From Otis tarda (taxonomy: Eukaryota; Chordata; Aves; Otidiformes; Otididae), in assembly GCA_026413225.1 (NCBI GenBank), contig CM048553.1, positions 42,262,001 to 42,326,000 of the forward strand: a DNA stretch of 64,000 nucleotides. Reading direction: 5' to 3'. The notes under the pieces are model-generated. The model was not told where the DNA came from and ran no database searches. It saw only the letters and a program-made list of their open reading frames with translations. The position numbers were made by a program, and so were the translations under genes. Of the stretch, positions 46,386 to 58,225 are shown in pieces (position 1 is the first letter of the stretch; each line of letters opens with the position of its first letter).

Positions 46386-49300
46386 CCTTTTGAGATTGTT
46401 TTTTTTTTTTTTCTTTATTAATCAGATTTTACTGAGTGAAGTAGCAGACAGGAGGCATTATGATAATCTGCCCTGATTTTCATTAGGAGACACCCACTTT
46501 CCTTTCCAGAACCTAATGAGTTCTTTCAGTCCCAGTTTGTCCTTTCCCTTCTCCTAGGAACAGTACTAAAACATGACAGTCCCCCTCTTCTCTTTGAGCT
46601 GCTCCATGGTATTGCATCCTCGTGCGAAGTGCCACAACTTGTTATCTATATAATGCTTTTCTAAGGAGTCTACATAAATATCAAAATGCTTTTGGCTCCT
46701 GCGTAACGGCTTTACCTTCTTATGCCTTTCCCTCTTCTCTCCTCTCCCTGAACCCCCATGTGTTTAATGTCAGCTTCTTTTCACTTAACTAGACAGTATC
46801 AAACAAGATATTGTGTTAGCATCATTACTGTACTTTGTGTTAGTATAAAAAGATTAAAATCTTGGATGTACCAAACAGAATCCAGTGCTCTTACCATGGA
46901 TCTCCTCTGCATCCATCTCTATTCTCCTTGGAATGATTATGGTTTTTAAGTAACTAGTAATTTTAAATCCATCCTTTTCTCAGTTCTCTCTTTTCTACAT
47001 CTGTAATAAACCTATTTCTTTTTTATAATACAAGCAACCAGAAATATAGATAGTAGTTGAAATTAATTTTCATTCCACTGTGCTGGAATAATTTCCTTTG
47101 GGTTACAGTAGTCAAAATGTGCTCACAGACTGCACTGGTATGAAATCTGATTTTTTTTTTTTTTTTTTCCTGACATTCATGTTGCTTACTAATGGCAATA
47201 GAATTACTCCTGGCTTATGCTAGACTAAAAGGAAGCAGAGCTTATCATAATGCCTCTCTAAAAAAAAAAAAAAAATTCTCTCCCTATTTCAATATTTTGT
47301 TATGTTTAATTGCCTGACTCAGTTATCTACACAATGCTATTAGTCTGACCAGGATGTTTCGAGTTTTCCTTTTCCCCACTTCTATTTACTGTTCCTCCTT
47401 TTTACTTGCATCGCTCCCGGCCTGCCATTATTTTAAAGTCATAAAAATTTTCATTTCCTTTCTTCACATCAGCCAGAACTAGTGAGCAATACTTAATCCC
47501 AATATGCTCTAGCAGTCAATTCAGCCTCTCTGGCATTGAGTCCAGTCACATTTATCCACATCATGAGATTTTATAACTAGGTTTTATCCTACCAGACCCA
47601 AAGTTCCTTAGGTCTGATGATCTTCCTCACAATGTAGTGAGCCAACGGTGGAGTGGCCATGGATGACCAAGGATGCGGCTCTAGTTAATTTTGTGATGAT
47701 GCTCTGAAACTAATTCTCAAATTCCCAGAAACTCATTCCTCTATGTCTGAATATTGATTCTGCAGGAGAAAAGCCACAAAAATGATGACCAGTATTGCCA
47801 GCTCCATCATCCCTAATACAGAGCCTGGGGCAGGTGGCAGTCCTAAATGCAGGCTTTATTAGAAGATTCTGAATTATATCTTCCAGGTACCATTGTGCCC
47901 AACAGGCAGGCCTTTCCCATGACCTATTGCTGTATATCCAAGAAACTGCCTCTGTGGTACACTAAATGGTTAGGAAATTCCCACTGCACTTGAGTTATAC
48001 AATAACCTTATGGCAGGCAATTGTGCTCCATTTTTCTACACAGTAGTGACAAGATTATAAGTATGCAGTTCAGATTTTATTCAATCACCAATGTAATTTC
48101 TTTTAACAGAATGGCATATGTTTTATTTGGAAAACCCTGAACAATATAAAACTATGTTTTCCTTAGCAAGGTGATTGCTAGTGATACACCGGCAGGAGCA
48201 GGGCTGGATTCTGTGGCTTAGTACTGCTTTGGCAAAATGAATGGCGCGATGCTGCTTTTTACCAGCTGAAGATTAGTCCCACCCCTTGCTTCTGCTGCAC
48301 GGCAGGAGTAGAGGGAAAGTGTGAAGTTTTGTGGTGACCAGTGCATAAGTTGAGATGCTTCACAAGTGCAACTGCCCCAATGTCAAGCACTGCTGCAATG
48401 GCTTAGCACCTCTCCAGCTGGGTCCTCCAGCATTTATCTGGTGATCAAAGTGGGCCTCTCTGCAGACAAACTTGGAGGAGGAGAGAGGCTTGCTCCTTAT
48501 GTCAAGCCTGGCTTGAGCTGGCTTAGCTTTCCCAGGATACTCCAGCCAACCCGTGGCAGCAGATCACACTCTTCTGTCCCGTGGCTAGTGTGTAGGTCTC
48601 CCCACATCAGAACATTGGCAGGTTACTACGGAATCCTGTGGGTTACTCATTTCTTGAAAATGCCTTCATGCACTAAGCTTTCTGCATTAAGCTGTGTTAC
48701 TTTGGCTGTCGCTATCCCAAACCAGGCACAAGAACAGAATGGCTCAGGGCTTGGGGCTGAAATACTGCAAAATCCAGAGAGCTTTGTGTATTTTTCCCTC
48801 CCTCTCCTGAAGTGTGCATCAAATTAGATGCACTCAAAAGCTGACACACTTGTCCTAGGTCAAAAGTTATGAAATGGAACGGTATGTTTTAAAATGTATG
48901 CAATGGCATTGATTTGAAACTTGTCACACAAAATCATTTTATTTGACTTTTTGTAGTCTAGGTCTGTAATAGGTGAAAGTACAAGTATCCTATTTGGCTT
49001 ATTCTCTCTTCTTTGAGTTGTATCTGCAATCAAATGAGGAAGGAAGCAACCACAGCAAAAGCAACAATAAATGGTTCAAACATCCAAATTTGTTGCCTTA
49101 TAACTGTGAATGTAGAATTACATTTCAACATGATTTCATCAGTTTTCTGAATAGCATTCACTGATAACCTCCATAATTAGGGTCTGTTTACTGATAGTGG
49201 TATTTTCAGCCTGATGTAAGCTCCTAGAACAAGAAAATCACATCTTTAAGAGTTTTCGGGTTCATCCACTGAAAGAGAAAAAGCTAAGGCTCTGCACGAA

Positions 49301-49938
49301 GAAGCGCAAAAGCTGCAATGATTGTGGAGAGAAGCTCTCTCTTCCATAGGCTTTGTTGATTACCACATAGTGGACACTCCAGGTAAAACTAGTCTTCATG
49401 CAAAAATTGAAATTGATAAGAGGGAGCCTATTTTGTAAATTCAGATAAGAAAGGCTGCCAGGAGGTCTGTGTGGGATGTAGGAATAGAGATGGAAGAGAG
49501 CAAAATGAACACAGTATTGATACTGATTTGGAGTTTGTTCTTCAGTCCTACCTCTCCATTTTTTTTTTTTAGAAGGATATAAATAATCTGCCATGAAATG
49601 TAAAATAAGTGATTCTAGCATAACAGTCCCCTAAAGCTTGCTCCAACCCCCACCTTCTTAGTCACTAGAAGTGTATGAAAAATGCAAATCACTGAACTAA
49701 AAAACTTACAGCCTCAGTAACTGAGGTAACAGGTTTTTGTTTATAAGAATAGCATAACACTCTGCAGCATAAACCTTCGATTAATCCTTTTGTGTAACCT
49801 ATGATGATAGACTGCTTGGCATTATTAGATTCTGTTTTAGCTGTACCATAAACACAGTAAGTTAAAAGCACTTCAGGCAGCTAAAATGACATGTGAAATT
49901 TTGTGGGTTTTTTTAATTCTTCATTCAATTGTGCTAAC
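46386..49938. other. Unassigned AT-rich DNA
   Basis: T-run at 47151-47168 and A-run at 47260-47275. A 153-codon plus frame (48366-48827) has no recognised family and no supporting splice or promoter context. Nothing else is assigned. Confidence 0.5.
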
Positions 49939-49976
49939 GGGGGGGGGAGGGAGGGGGTGGGGGGAAGGTGAGGGGG
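49939..49976 (+). repeat. G-rich tract with strong G-quadruplex potential
   Basis: G-runs of 9, 3, 5 and 6 are separated by single A, A and T, followed by a further 5-G run (49972-49976). This meets the canonical four-run, short-loop G-quadruplex pattern. It stands alone in AT-rich DNA and no promoter or gene start is recognised beside it. Confidence 0.9.
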
Positions 49977-50445
49977 AGAGAAGATCAGAGGAAACCCACA
50001 CAGGTTTTAAAATAGATTTTGAAAGGCAATGTTCTTTATTTATGTATTTTACTGTGGTTTTTTTTTCCACTATATACACATCTAATCCCTTCAATCTCTG
50101 CCTCTTTACGTGGGTGTAGGTACAGATCCTTACCTAAGGTGGGCAAAATGGGTGTCAGTGGGAGTGGTGCGATGCTGCTCTAGATGCAGATTAGATGTAA
50201 AGGCTCAGTTTTGGCTGCCTAAATTTTGGTGCTTACTCTAGATTCAGGTTAGGTGCGTAGGATGTGTCTGTGGGTCAGGGATAAACCAGGCTGCGTCCCT
50301 GTTTGCTCAGGCAGGACCTGGGCATGCACTACCCCTTCTTCTCCTGTCTCCCGGCCTATTGATACAGGTCTTATCATCTGGATAGTGAAGATGACCAGGC
50401 ATGCCATGCACTGCTCAATGTCTCTGCCTTTGAGATGCAGCCATC

Positions 50446-50489
50446 ATCAAGGTTTCCTTGATTACCTTGATTATCAAGGTTTCCTTGAT
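50446..50489. repeat. Cluster of small hairpins built from ATCAAGG / CCTTGAT
   Basis: The 17-mer ATCAAGGTTTCCTTGAT (a 7-bp stem with a TTT loop) occurs exactly twice, at 50446-50462 and 50473-50489. Another CCTTGAT at 50465-50471 lies between them. The segment is therefore both a direct repeat (27-bp period) and a set of inverted repeats. Confidence 0.92.
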
Positions 50490-50567
50490 AATCCCTATAG
50501 ATGTTTGCAGAGCTTGACCGTAATCTGGGCAACCCACTGTCTTTCCTTTCACTATGAAGGAAGCTAG

Positions 50568-53044
50568 GACCAAATATATTTCCAACATAAACTATTGAAG
50601 CAAATGTTTAAAGTTAGGTAGGAAGAAACTACTGAAAAGCTCCGTCTTTTGAAAAAGAATATGTATACAGAAAATGACCTAAAACGTACCTTTCTTTGTC
50701 CTTATTCCTAGTGCGCAGCGTGAGGCTGAATCCTGCTAACATTGAATGGGACTTTGGCATAAGAATGCACTCAGTGGATCTCAAACACACGGGGTTATTC
50801 CTTCATCCTGTTTTTACTAATCTGACAAGAAACACAAATGTGTTTCTTCAGCTTATTTGTATATCCTGTTTCTCCTTAGCCAGGATTTCCATTCCCACCT
50901 TCCTCAACAGCTTTTATTGCTCTGTATTATTCTCTGTTTTTAGTGTCTTCCTACTCTTTTTCACCAGATACACAAGCACATATGCATTTCTGTGTGCTGC
51001 AACACGAACTACTGCTTTACTCTAACGGGAGTATTTGTATACAAGAGGACGAGGGTTCTTCAAACTTTATTTTATTCTGAAAAAAAAAACCTGAAGGCCC
51101 TGAAGAACATGTTGTAGAAGTTTTTCATTCCACTGCTTTAAAAGAGTACTGGTAATGAAATGTCCTGTAGGGATGACAGACAAGTAGTCAGTGTTGCAAT
51201 ATGATGATGGCAGTGCCTGTGGTGCTTCGAGCAAGTTATTACTGCTGCGTTATGTTCTGGAAGATGACAAGAGGAACAGAGTGGTTATGGGCTTTTCAAC
51301 CAGTATTGTTGGAGGGTAGTGGCTGTGATTTCTGCAACGTGGGCTTCTCTCAAGCTATTCTGTGAATGATAGTACCTTGGAGGAAGTGCTGGTGTTACCC
51401 TATGGAAAATGAACTAACAGAGCTGCAGCCAACTTTCTTGGAGTGTTATTTCTGGCAGGCAACATTCTCCCCTTGCATAGCTCTCCCTTTTTGCTGGGAG
51501 ACCAAGCAGGCATCAAAGTGCTGAGGTATGTTATGTTTTCAGGCAACTATGAAGATATATTTGTTGTGAACTTTGTTTTTTTTGAGCTAAATGCCCCCAG
51601 ATGAGGAAATGAAAAATGAGCCCTCTGGTTTGCTAGATGTTTTCTGTGAAGCTAAAAGAGATTTTTAAAACTGCTGAAGTGTCTTCTAGTGAAAAACAAA
51701 TCTGCATAGAAAAATAATTTCCAGATTAACTCTCAGATTCCATTTGTGTGTTTTGTTTTGTTTGTTTGTTTGTTTTTTCCCAGACTGATGTAACGTGCTC
51801 CAAGGCATTTCATTTTACTTTTTGAGTTTCTGTGAAGGATAAACTCCAGGCTTACATCGTTGGTTTCAGGAAGGTTTTCTTTTCTTTCAGTATTTTTGTG
51901 TCTCTGTTAAGCTGGGCTAATCAAAGGTGCGGATTCACTCTCTCCTTCTCCCCAGGTAGCACCAGACAGAATAGTACATACACCTAGCGCCTGCAGTCAC
52001 GACTGCAGCTGGACATATACCCCTCCCTGTTTTCTCTCTCATAAGTGATAATTGTTTTCTCTCACCCTATATCTTATGTCCTCAGATTATTAACACTGTG
52101 GGGCAACAATGTTTCTTTGCTTTGTGTTTTTGCTGCATCTAGAATAATGGGATGCTGATCTGTCTCATAGTTTCTGGGAAAAACTGAACCACAATAAGCT
52201 ATGTGTATTACAAAGAAAGGATATGATTCCAGCTAGCCAAAAAATTACCAGATAGACATTATTTTGTCCATTCAAAGAATGGAAAGAAAAGGTGGCTGTT
52301 CCAAAGGCTTTATCTTTCTTTTATATTACTTTTTTTTTGCTATTATGAGTTGTTGAAGTGCTGCCTAAAGCAGTTTCTAGATTTCTGATACAATAACCAC
52401 GTTGTTAAAGGTCTTTTTCTAAGCCCCTGGCTATGTTCTCATTCTCTCATTCCCATTCATTTTTTTCTTCTCTTTCTGTTCCCCTCCACAGTGTGAGTGG
52501 CACTGATGGAGCTACCAGGACACTCCTGCCCCTAATAACCTAACCAGTCTGATAGCCATCAGGGAGCTCATTAGACTCGAGTCTCCTTGTGTCTTCTGTG
52601 TTTGCTGCTGTGGCTTATACAGATTGTTTTATTTTTAAAAAAAAATCTCTTTGTTCTTTGAAAAATATTGTCAAATAACAACACAGTCCTCCTGGGTTTC
52701 TCCTCCAAGGGTTTCATTCATAAATCCTACTGTTATCAGGCAGAAAGGGTTGACAAGTGATAGCCTGGGATAGCTCCTGCACCTGCAGTCTTTGGCAAGC
52801 TGGAAAGAGGCCATCCTTTCACTGTTTGATCCTCTTTGTCCCCCTGAACATGAGAAAGAGAGAAAATGTTAATGAGAACTTTTTGTCCTCACCATCTGAC
52901 TGGTTAGAGGGAAAAGGTGGAACTGATGGTGGAGTGGACACCTTTCTCCTATATGTTTCTTGGTGCTGCCCTGGCTATGTGGCAGGGGGAGGACAGTAGG
53001 ATAGTGGGAGAGCTGAACTGGCTCACAATCCTCTCCCTCACACA
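50568..53044. other. Unassigned AT-rich DNA
   Basis: A (GTTT)n-like run lies at 51746-51778. No gene or mobile element is recognised. Confidence 0.5.
51746..51778. repeat. (GTTT)n low-complexity repeat
   Basis: GTTTT and GTTT units are repeated over about 30 bp. Confidence 0.8.
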
Positions 53045-53068
53045 AAAAGAGTGTGCACACACTCTTTT
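53045..53068. repeat. Perfect palindrome, 11-bp arms, 2-nt centre
   Basis: AAAAGAGTGTG (53045-53055) and CACACTCTTTT (53058-53068) are exact reverse complements around CA. The purine arm, pyrimidine arm and CA-repeat core could extrude as a hairpin. Confidence 0.85.
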
Positions 53069-54436
53069 CCTATGACAAGTAGATATCCTCATTGATAAAT
53101 TACAATTGCTTTACATATGAAGTATTTCCATAGCATTGCCAGCAGTGCAAGACCTATACATTGCTGATGGGCATTATCAATCCCATACCATATGCAATCT
53201 CTAAAGTTTCAGTAGAAAATGAGCTATTTTGGAAGGAAAAAAAAAGGTTCTTTTGCTGCTACTCAGGCAGGGATAGATGAAAGCCATAGGAAGAGCATCA
53301 GTGAAGTTGGCATCTAATGACATTAGGTTCCTTTGAAAAAAGATGAGGTGTGCAGTCTCACGGGTCTTTGAATTTTACAGGAAATCCTTGCTGTAGTGTC
53401 AGGTGTCAGCCACACACTTCAATATTGTTGTTTATGATTTTTTTCCACTTGTTCAATCTGTGTACGTAGCTTCATGTATTTTTTAATATGAATATTTGCA
53501 TTTTTAACTTGAGATCACTGAAAATGAGATGTAGTGAAGCAGTAATGGGTACTGTTGCATACATTTTCTTCCTTTTCTGTGGGGAAAAATAGTAAACATG
53601 ATATTTAAAAATATCCAGAGGTCTTGAATGTCATTTTCGCAGGAGTCATTGAATCCTGCAGATGAAGTCTTTGATCTCTGAGACGCTCCTTCAAATAAGT
53701 TTTAATGAATGTGTTACCTAACTGTCCTTCAAGGAAGGCTGTGATTATTACTTTGTTGTGTAACATTTCACAAACTGAAATGATGAGATTCTTCACCAGA
53801 AATGTTTCCCCTCTCAAACTTCTGGCTATAATTTGTAATGAAGTAGCCTCTTCTGCATTGCAGGAATAGAAGTAAGTTTGTTAACTGTCTTTTCTGGATG
53901 ATTAGTGTACACAGGTGGGCTCCCTTTAGGTGTGATAGATTTGCCTGAAGATCAGAAAATGTGGCAGCTCACCAGGCTGACCATTGCTTCCAGCCAGGCT
54001 TTCAGGTGTCACAGAGATTGGAGAAACCTGTGAAATCCACAGTCCTCATGGTTCCTGCACCAAGCCCTGAGCTGCACCAGAGTGAGCTAACAGGCACTAA
54101 GAAAACCTGCCCACTGGTGTCAATTCATCACAACTGAGTGGTTTCCTAGAAACTTTCTGGTTTTGGGGAATAGCTTACAAATAAACATACAAAAGTACGA
54201 TTTATGAGGCAATTTCTTCTTAGCTCTACTCATAGCAACAGGTGTTAATTCTTGACACTACCTTTCCAGAGATGAAAATCTCTATAGTTACTCTTTCCAG
54301 TCCATCAGCTTCACTTTTGGCTGGTGCTCAACATGCTTGTGACAAAAAAAAGTTTTTCTCACATGGTTTACACTAAGCTTAACAACAGCTTTTAACTATG
54401 CTTTTTAAATTAAATGAAAAAAAAAAAAGAAAAAAG

Positions 54437-54515
54437 TTTGGTGGGTGGTGGTGGTGTTTTTGTCCATGGTTTCTTTGGTCTGTTTTTTGATTTTGTGTGT
54501 GGTTGGTGGTTTGTC
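54437..54515. repeat. G/T-skewed low-complexity tract
   Basis: After an A-run (54418-54436) the plus strand is almost entirely G and T for about 80 bp, including GGTGGTGGTGGTG. It resembles the tract at 3119-3232 in composition but not in unit. Confidence 0.75.
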
Positions 54516-55595
54516 CACTGATTATTTAGTATGTCATATTTACTGCTTTCCGAAGTGCTTTAAAATGTGTTTTAAAGCATCTTCAACTTCAGGGCAAACC
54601 AGGGAGTGCAAAAGCTGAGCTACTTATGAGATTTACACTTCAGTTTGCCGCCAGCCAGATGGATTGGTGACTTGCAGGTGAGAGAGATCAGAAGAAAAGC
54701 AATGAATCACAGGGGCAGACCCTGTTAGAAATGCCTCCAAAAGCTCAAATGAATAGTTTTCTTAACAGACATCTATTCAGGGCCTCAGCCTGCAGCACCC
54801 ACCCTACACAGCCTACTTCATCTTACTTGCTCATGAGGAAAAAAGCACTTGGCTTAGCAGATTTGTCAGCAGCGCTGCACTGCTCACAGATAACCTCCAT
54901 TTTCTTCCAACTAGGAATAAATCCTAAAAGAGAGCAACAAAATGTTCTCACACATCATATGGCAAATGATGGCCCAAAGTCAGGGTGTGATATTTACTTA
55001 CCAGAAGGGAAATGCGTATGCGTGCACAGAGAAGAAAAAAAATTTTTGTATTATTTGTCTTTCCCTAGTAATAAAAGATTAAAACTTGGATCCTGATTTG
55101 GCACCTCCCATGTCTTTGTATAGCACATCCCCTGCAAAGATTTCAGCAGTCTCAGGAATACACACTGGTGTCCTCATCTAATGCTTGACTGAGGCTTTAA
55201 TGCTGTGATCAATAGAAAAGCAAGATTTCATCCTAAAAACTGCATCTGGATTATAATCCTGTTTTCAAAAATAGCTGTCTCTGTCACAGCCATGAGATCT
55301 TGATGTGTGTTACCCACCTGGGAAGTCTCAAAGAGTTTGTCTTCTACATCTTTGAATGTGTATGTGGTGGCCTTAGGCACGTTCCCAGGGAGATGGCGTG
55401 GGACCCTCAGCCTGGCTTTGGTGCCACTGCAGGAGAGAAGCAAAGGGCTCTTCTCCTCTGCCTTCTGCTGTGGAGTCCTCATGCAAAAATACCTACATCA
55501 GCAAGATAATTTCCTTTTAAGAAAAAAAAAAACAAAACAAACACCTCTCAATATGCTATTTTCCTATAGGAAATGCCAGGGAAATTATAGGACTT

Positions 55596-55618
55596 AAAAA
55601 AAATAAATAAATAAAAAG
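55596..55618. repeat. (AAAT)n microsatellite
   Basis: An A-run passes into about four AAAT units and another A-run. Confidence 0.8.
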
Positions 55619-56117
55619 GAAAAGAGGGAAGTGGCAGAAAAAAAAATTGAAAGTTTCATGAGGCTTTTGGTTAGAGACTAGGGTCTCTAGAGGGTGAGCT
55701 TGCAGGAGTTGAATTGCCCCATAGGCAGCAGCTGCTTCGGGGTGTTACTCTGCCCAGGTCTGGGTCTCACTGTCAGGCACCAATTAAGCATGCAAAATCT
55801 TTACTTGCGTGATTTTGCTTTTGCTCTGCCCACTCATTTCCTGAAGCCCACCCTGTTGTTCTGACGCCTGTTTTGATGACCCTGTACCACATTTACATTT
55901 TACCCTATGGACTGATGCCTTTGTGACTTTTTTAGTTCCTCATCTTTACCTGTCTTGATGGTGGCCTCTGTCATTTATTTCTGCCTGAGAGTCCACGCAG
56001 TCTACAAAATATCATTTTATCCCAGTCAAGACTAAGATAATCTCTCTCTAGTTGTTCAGTAATCAGGGTTTCTTGCGCCTTTCCTCGTCACAGAAACAGA
56101 GTTACTAGTGATAAGGT

Positions 56118-56829
56118 AATCATAGAATCATAGAATGGTTAGAGTTGGAAGGGACCTTCAAAGGTCATCTAGTCCAACCCCCCTGCAAGGAGCAGGGACA
56201 TCCCCAACTAGATCAGGTTGCTCAGAGCCTCATCCAGCCTGGCCTTGAACGTTTCCGGGGATAGGGCTTCCACCACCTCTCTGGGCAACCTGTTCCAGTG
56301 TTCTACAACTTGCATTGTAAAAAATTTTTTCCTAATATCTAATCTAAATCTACCTCCCTCTGTTTTAAAACCATTACCCCTCGTCCTATCATAACAGGCC
56401 CTACTGAACAGCCTCTCCCCATCTTTCTTGTAGGCCCCCTTGAGGTACTGGAAGACCGCTATCAGGTCTCCCCGGAGCCACCTCTTCTCCAGGCCGAACA
56501 GCCCCAACTCTCTCAGCCTGTCCTCATACGAGAGGTGCTCCAGCCCTCATCATCTTCGTGGCCCTCCTCTGGACCTTCTCCAACTGGTCCATGTCCTTCT
56601 TGTGTTGGGGGCTCCAGAACTGGACACAGTACTCCAGGTGGGGTCTCACCAGGGCAGAGTAGAGGGGGAGAATCACCTTCCTCGACCTGCTGGCCACGCT
56701 CCTCTTGATGCAGCCCAGGATGCGGTTGGCCTTCTGGGCTGCAAGAGCGCATTGCTGGCTCATGTAGAGCTTCTCGTCCACCATCACTCCCCAGTCCTTC
56801 TCCTCAGGGCTGCTCTTGATCCATTCTCC
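56118..56829 (-). mobile_element. CR1 LINE, 5'-truncated (about 0.7 kb)
   Basis: It begins with an intact octamer tail (AATCATAGAATCATAGAAT), then TTGGAAGGGACC and AGGTCATCTAGTCCAACCCC. On the minus strand it carries the C-terminus of the CR1 reverse transcriptase. It is of the same 3' subtype as 3708-4500 and looks like its close relative throughout. It is cut at the 5' side near 56829, some 100 bp earlier in the consensus than the other long copy. No target-site duplication is visible, as is usual for CR1. Confidence 0.96.
56208..56829 (-). pseudogene. CR1 ORF2 C-terminal remnant with frameshift and nonsense change
   Basis: From 56829 the minus frame reads [59 protein letters not shown] and [14 protein letters not shown] 2-bp deletion near 56547 relative to the copy at 4008-4493 then shifts the frame. 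The correct frame resumes by 56507 (MGLFGLEKRWLRGDL, QYLKGAYKKDGERLFSRAC, RFRLDIRKKFFTMQVVEHW, FKARLDEALSNLI). It meets a TAG at about 56205-56207 where the related copy has a Trp codon. The catalytic core is missing by truncation, so this is a dead remnant. Confidence 0.93.
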
Positions 56830-58149
56830 ATGGATTAGATGGAGCAGATGGAGCACTGGGTTTTGATCAGTTATAGCAATGCCTTCATTCTTGCTTTGTG
56901 TGGTTTCTAACTGCTGTAATACTTGAAGTCAGATAGAAGTAAAGAAATCTTAGCTAATAAACCCATAACAGAGTTGTGTTGTCTAACTAAAAATCCCTTG
57001 TATGCTAAAAAAAAAAAAAATTAGTTCATGGAAGCAGAAATTAACCTGGAGTTAGTTCCAGTAGTGAATCTGAATACAACTGGTAGAGGGTTGAGATTAC
57101 AATATGTAATTGTCTTTCTTCACAACTTTTTCTTGATTTTGCACTTCATATACAAGATAATTCATAGCTTTGTACTCCATTGTATAAAACGAATATTTCT
57201 TGTACTGGAAACACTGACTGTGAAAGTATCTGACAGTCTGTTGTTCTTCCTTTACAAAAAAGATTATAAACTCCTCGTACAAGGGATTTCTGTGAGTTTT
57301 CTTGGCATACATGTTGTTTGGAATTCAGATTTTTGTATCATTATCATGGGATCAAATCCTGCTGCCCTTATTGAGTCAAAACTGCCATGGAGTTCAGGAA
57401 AAGCGTTGACTAACTAGGGTGTGAAGATCAGGAAGGAAAGTTTAGCATTTTGCCTGCACAATATTTAAGAAATCAGACATCTGTGTTGTTTATTGCTTTC
57501 TGTTCATAACGTCTGTGGAGAGGAATTTTAAAAATATTGGCATTGCCCTGAGTATCTAGGAACAGGGCTGGAAATATGTGCTGTGTCAGGGGGTCCAGTT
57601 TCTCACTTCACTGACAACCATGTAACAGACATACCCTATGGTGACCCTCCAGGCAACAGAAGTCGCAAAACACTCTCCAATACTGTATCATAAACTTGAG
57701 ACCTTCCATACAGAAATCAAATCCCACAAAATCAATAATGGGCTAGAGGAACAGTGCAGGCAATGTCCAGAGCTATCATCAGTGCCTTAGGTGTCAGCAA
57801 CAAGGGCTGAAATTTTGCTCTGAGCTTGTCAGTGTTATTGCTTGCTGCAGTGGGTGTAGTTAGGACACTCAGAATGCTTCTGCAGTCCACATCCTGAATG
57901 GTTTTATGGTGTGCATTTGAATACTAACTCACCTTTGTCATTTAGCACAATTCTGGAAGGACAAAGCTGTATCTTCATGCCCAGTTTGCAGATCTTAATC
58001 CGCTTCTAACTTATTGTGGTTTTGCTAAATTTCAAGGCAATAACCAGGTTGCTGGCAAAACTGGAAGTGTCGAGGATCTCTAGATCTGTTATTTTCCTGT
58101 AAATATGTTAAGAATTTCATGATTGCAATTATTCAATAAAATTATTGTA
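56830..58149. other. Unassigned DNA between CR1 copies
   Basis: A 129-codon plus frame (57028-57417) is hydrophobic and unrecognised. An A-run lies near 57008-57021. No gene is supported. Confidence 0.5.
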
Positions 58150-58225
58150 GAATCATAGAATAGTTAAGGTTGGAAGGGACCTTTAAAGGTCATCTAGTCC
58201 AATTCCCCTGCAAGGAGCAGGGACA
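58150..58225 (-). mobile_element. Short CR1 LINE 3' end (about 76 bp)
   Basis: GAATCATAGAATAGTTAAGG, TTGGAAGGGACC, AGGTCATCTAGTCCAATTCC and GCAAGGAGCAGGGACA are the reverse complement of the CR1 3' terminus. Similarity ends immediately after GGGACA, the same consensus point as in the copy at 15812-15887. Confidence 0.92.

Larger units (their letters stand above)
53069..56117. other. Unassigned AT-rich DNA
   Basis: It contains a G/T-skewed tract (54437-54515) and an (AAAT)n run (about 55596-55618). A 121-codon plus frame at 54731-55096 resembles nothing known. Confidence 0.5.

Noticed and set aside
48366-48827. 153-codon plus-strand frame
   Set aside because: No family resemblance, no splice sites at sensible positions and no CpG or composition shift beyond a mild GC rise.
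54731-55096. 121-codon plus-strand frame starting MPPKAQMN
   Set aside because: The protein-like start is not followed by any known domain, and the frame ends in low-complexity sequence. Nothing supports expression.
56440-56838. 132-codon plus-strand frame
   Set aside because: It is an antisense shadow of the CR1 remnant at 56208-56829.
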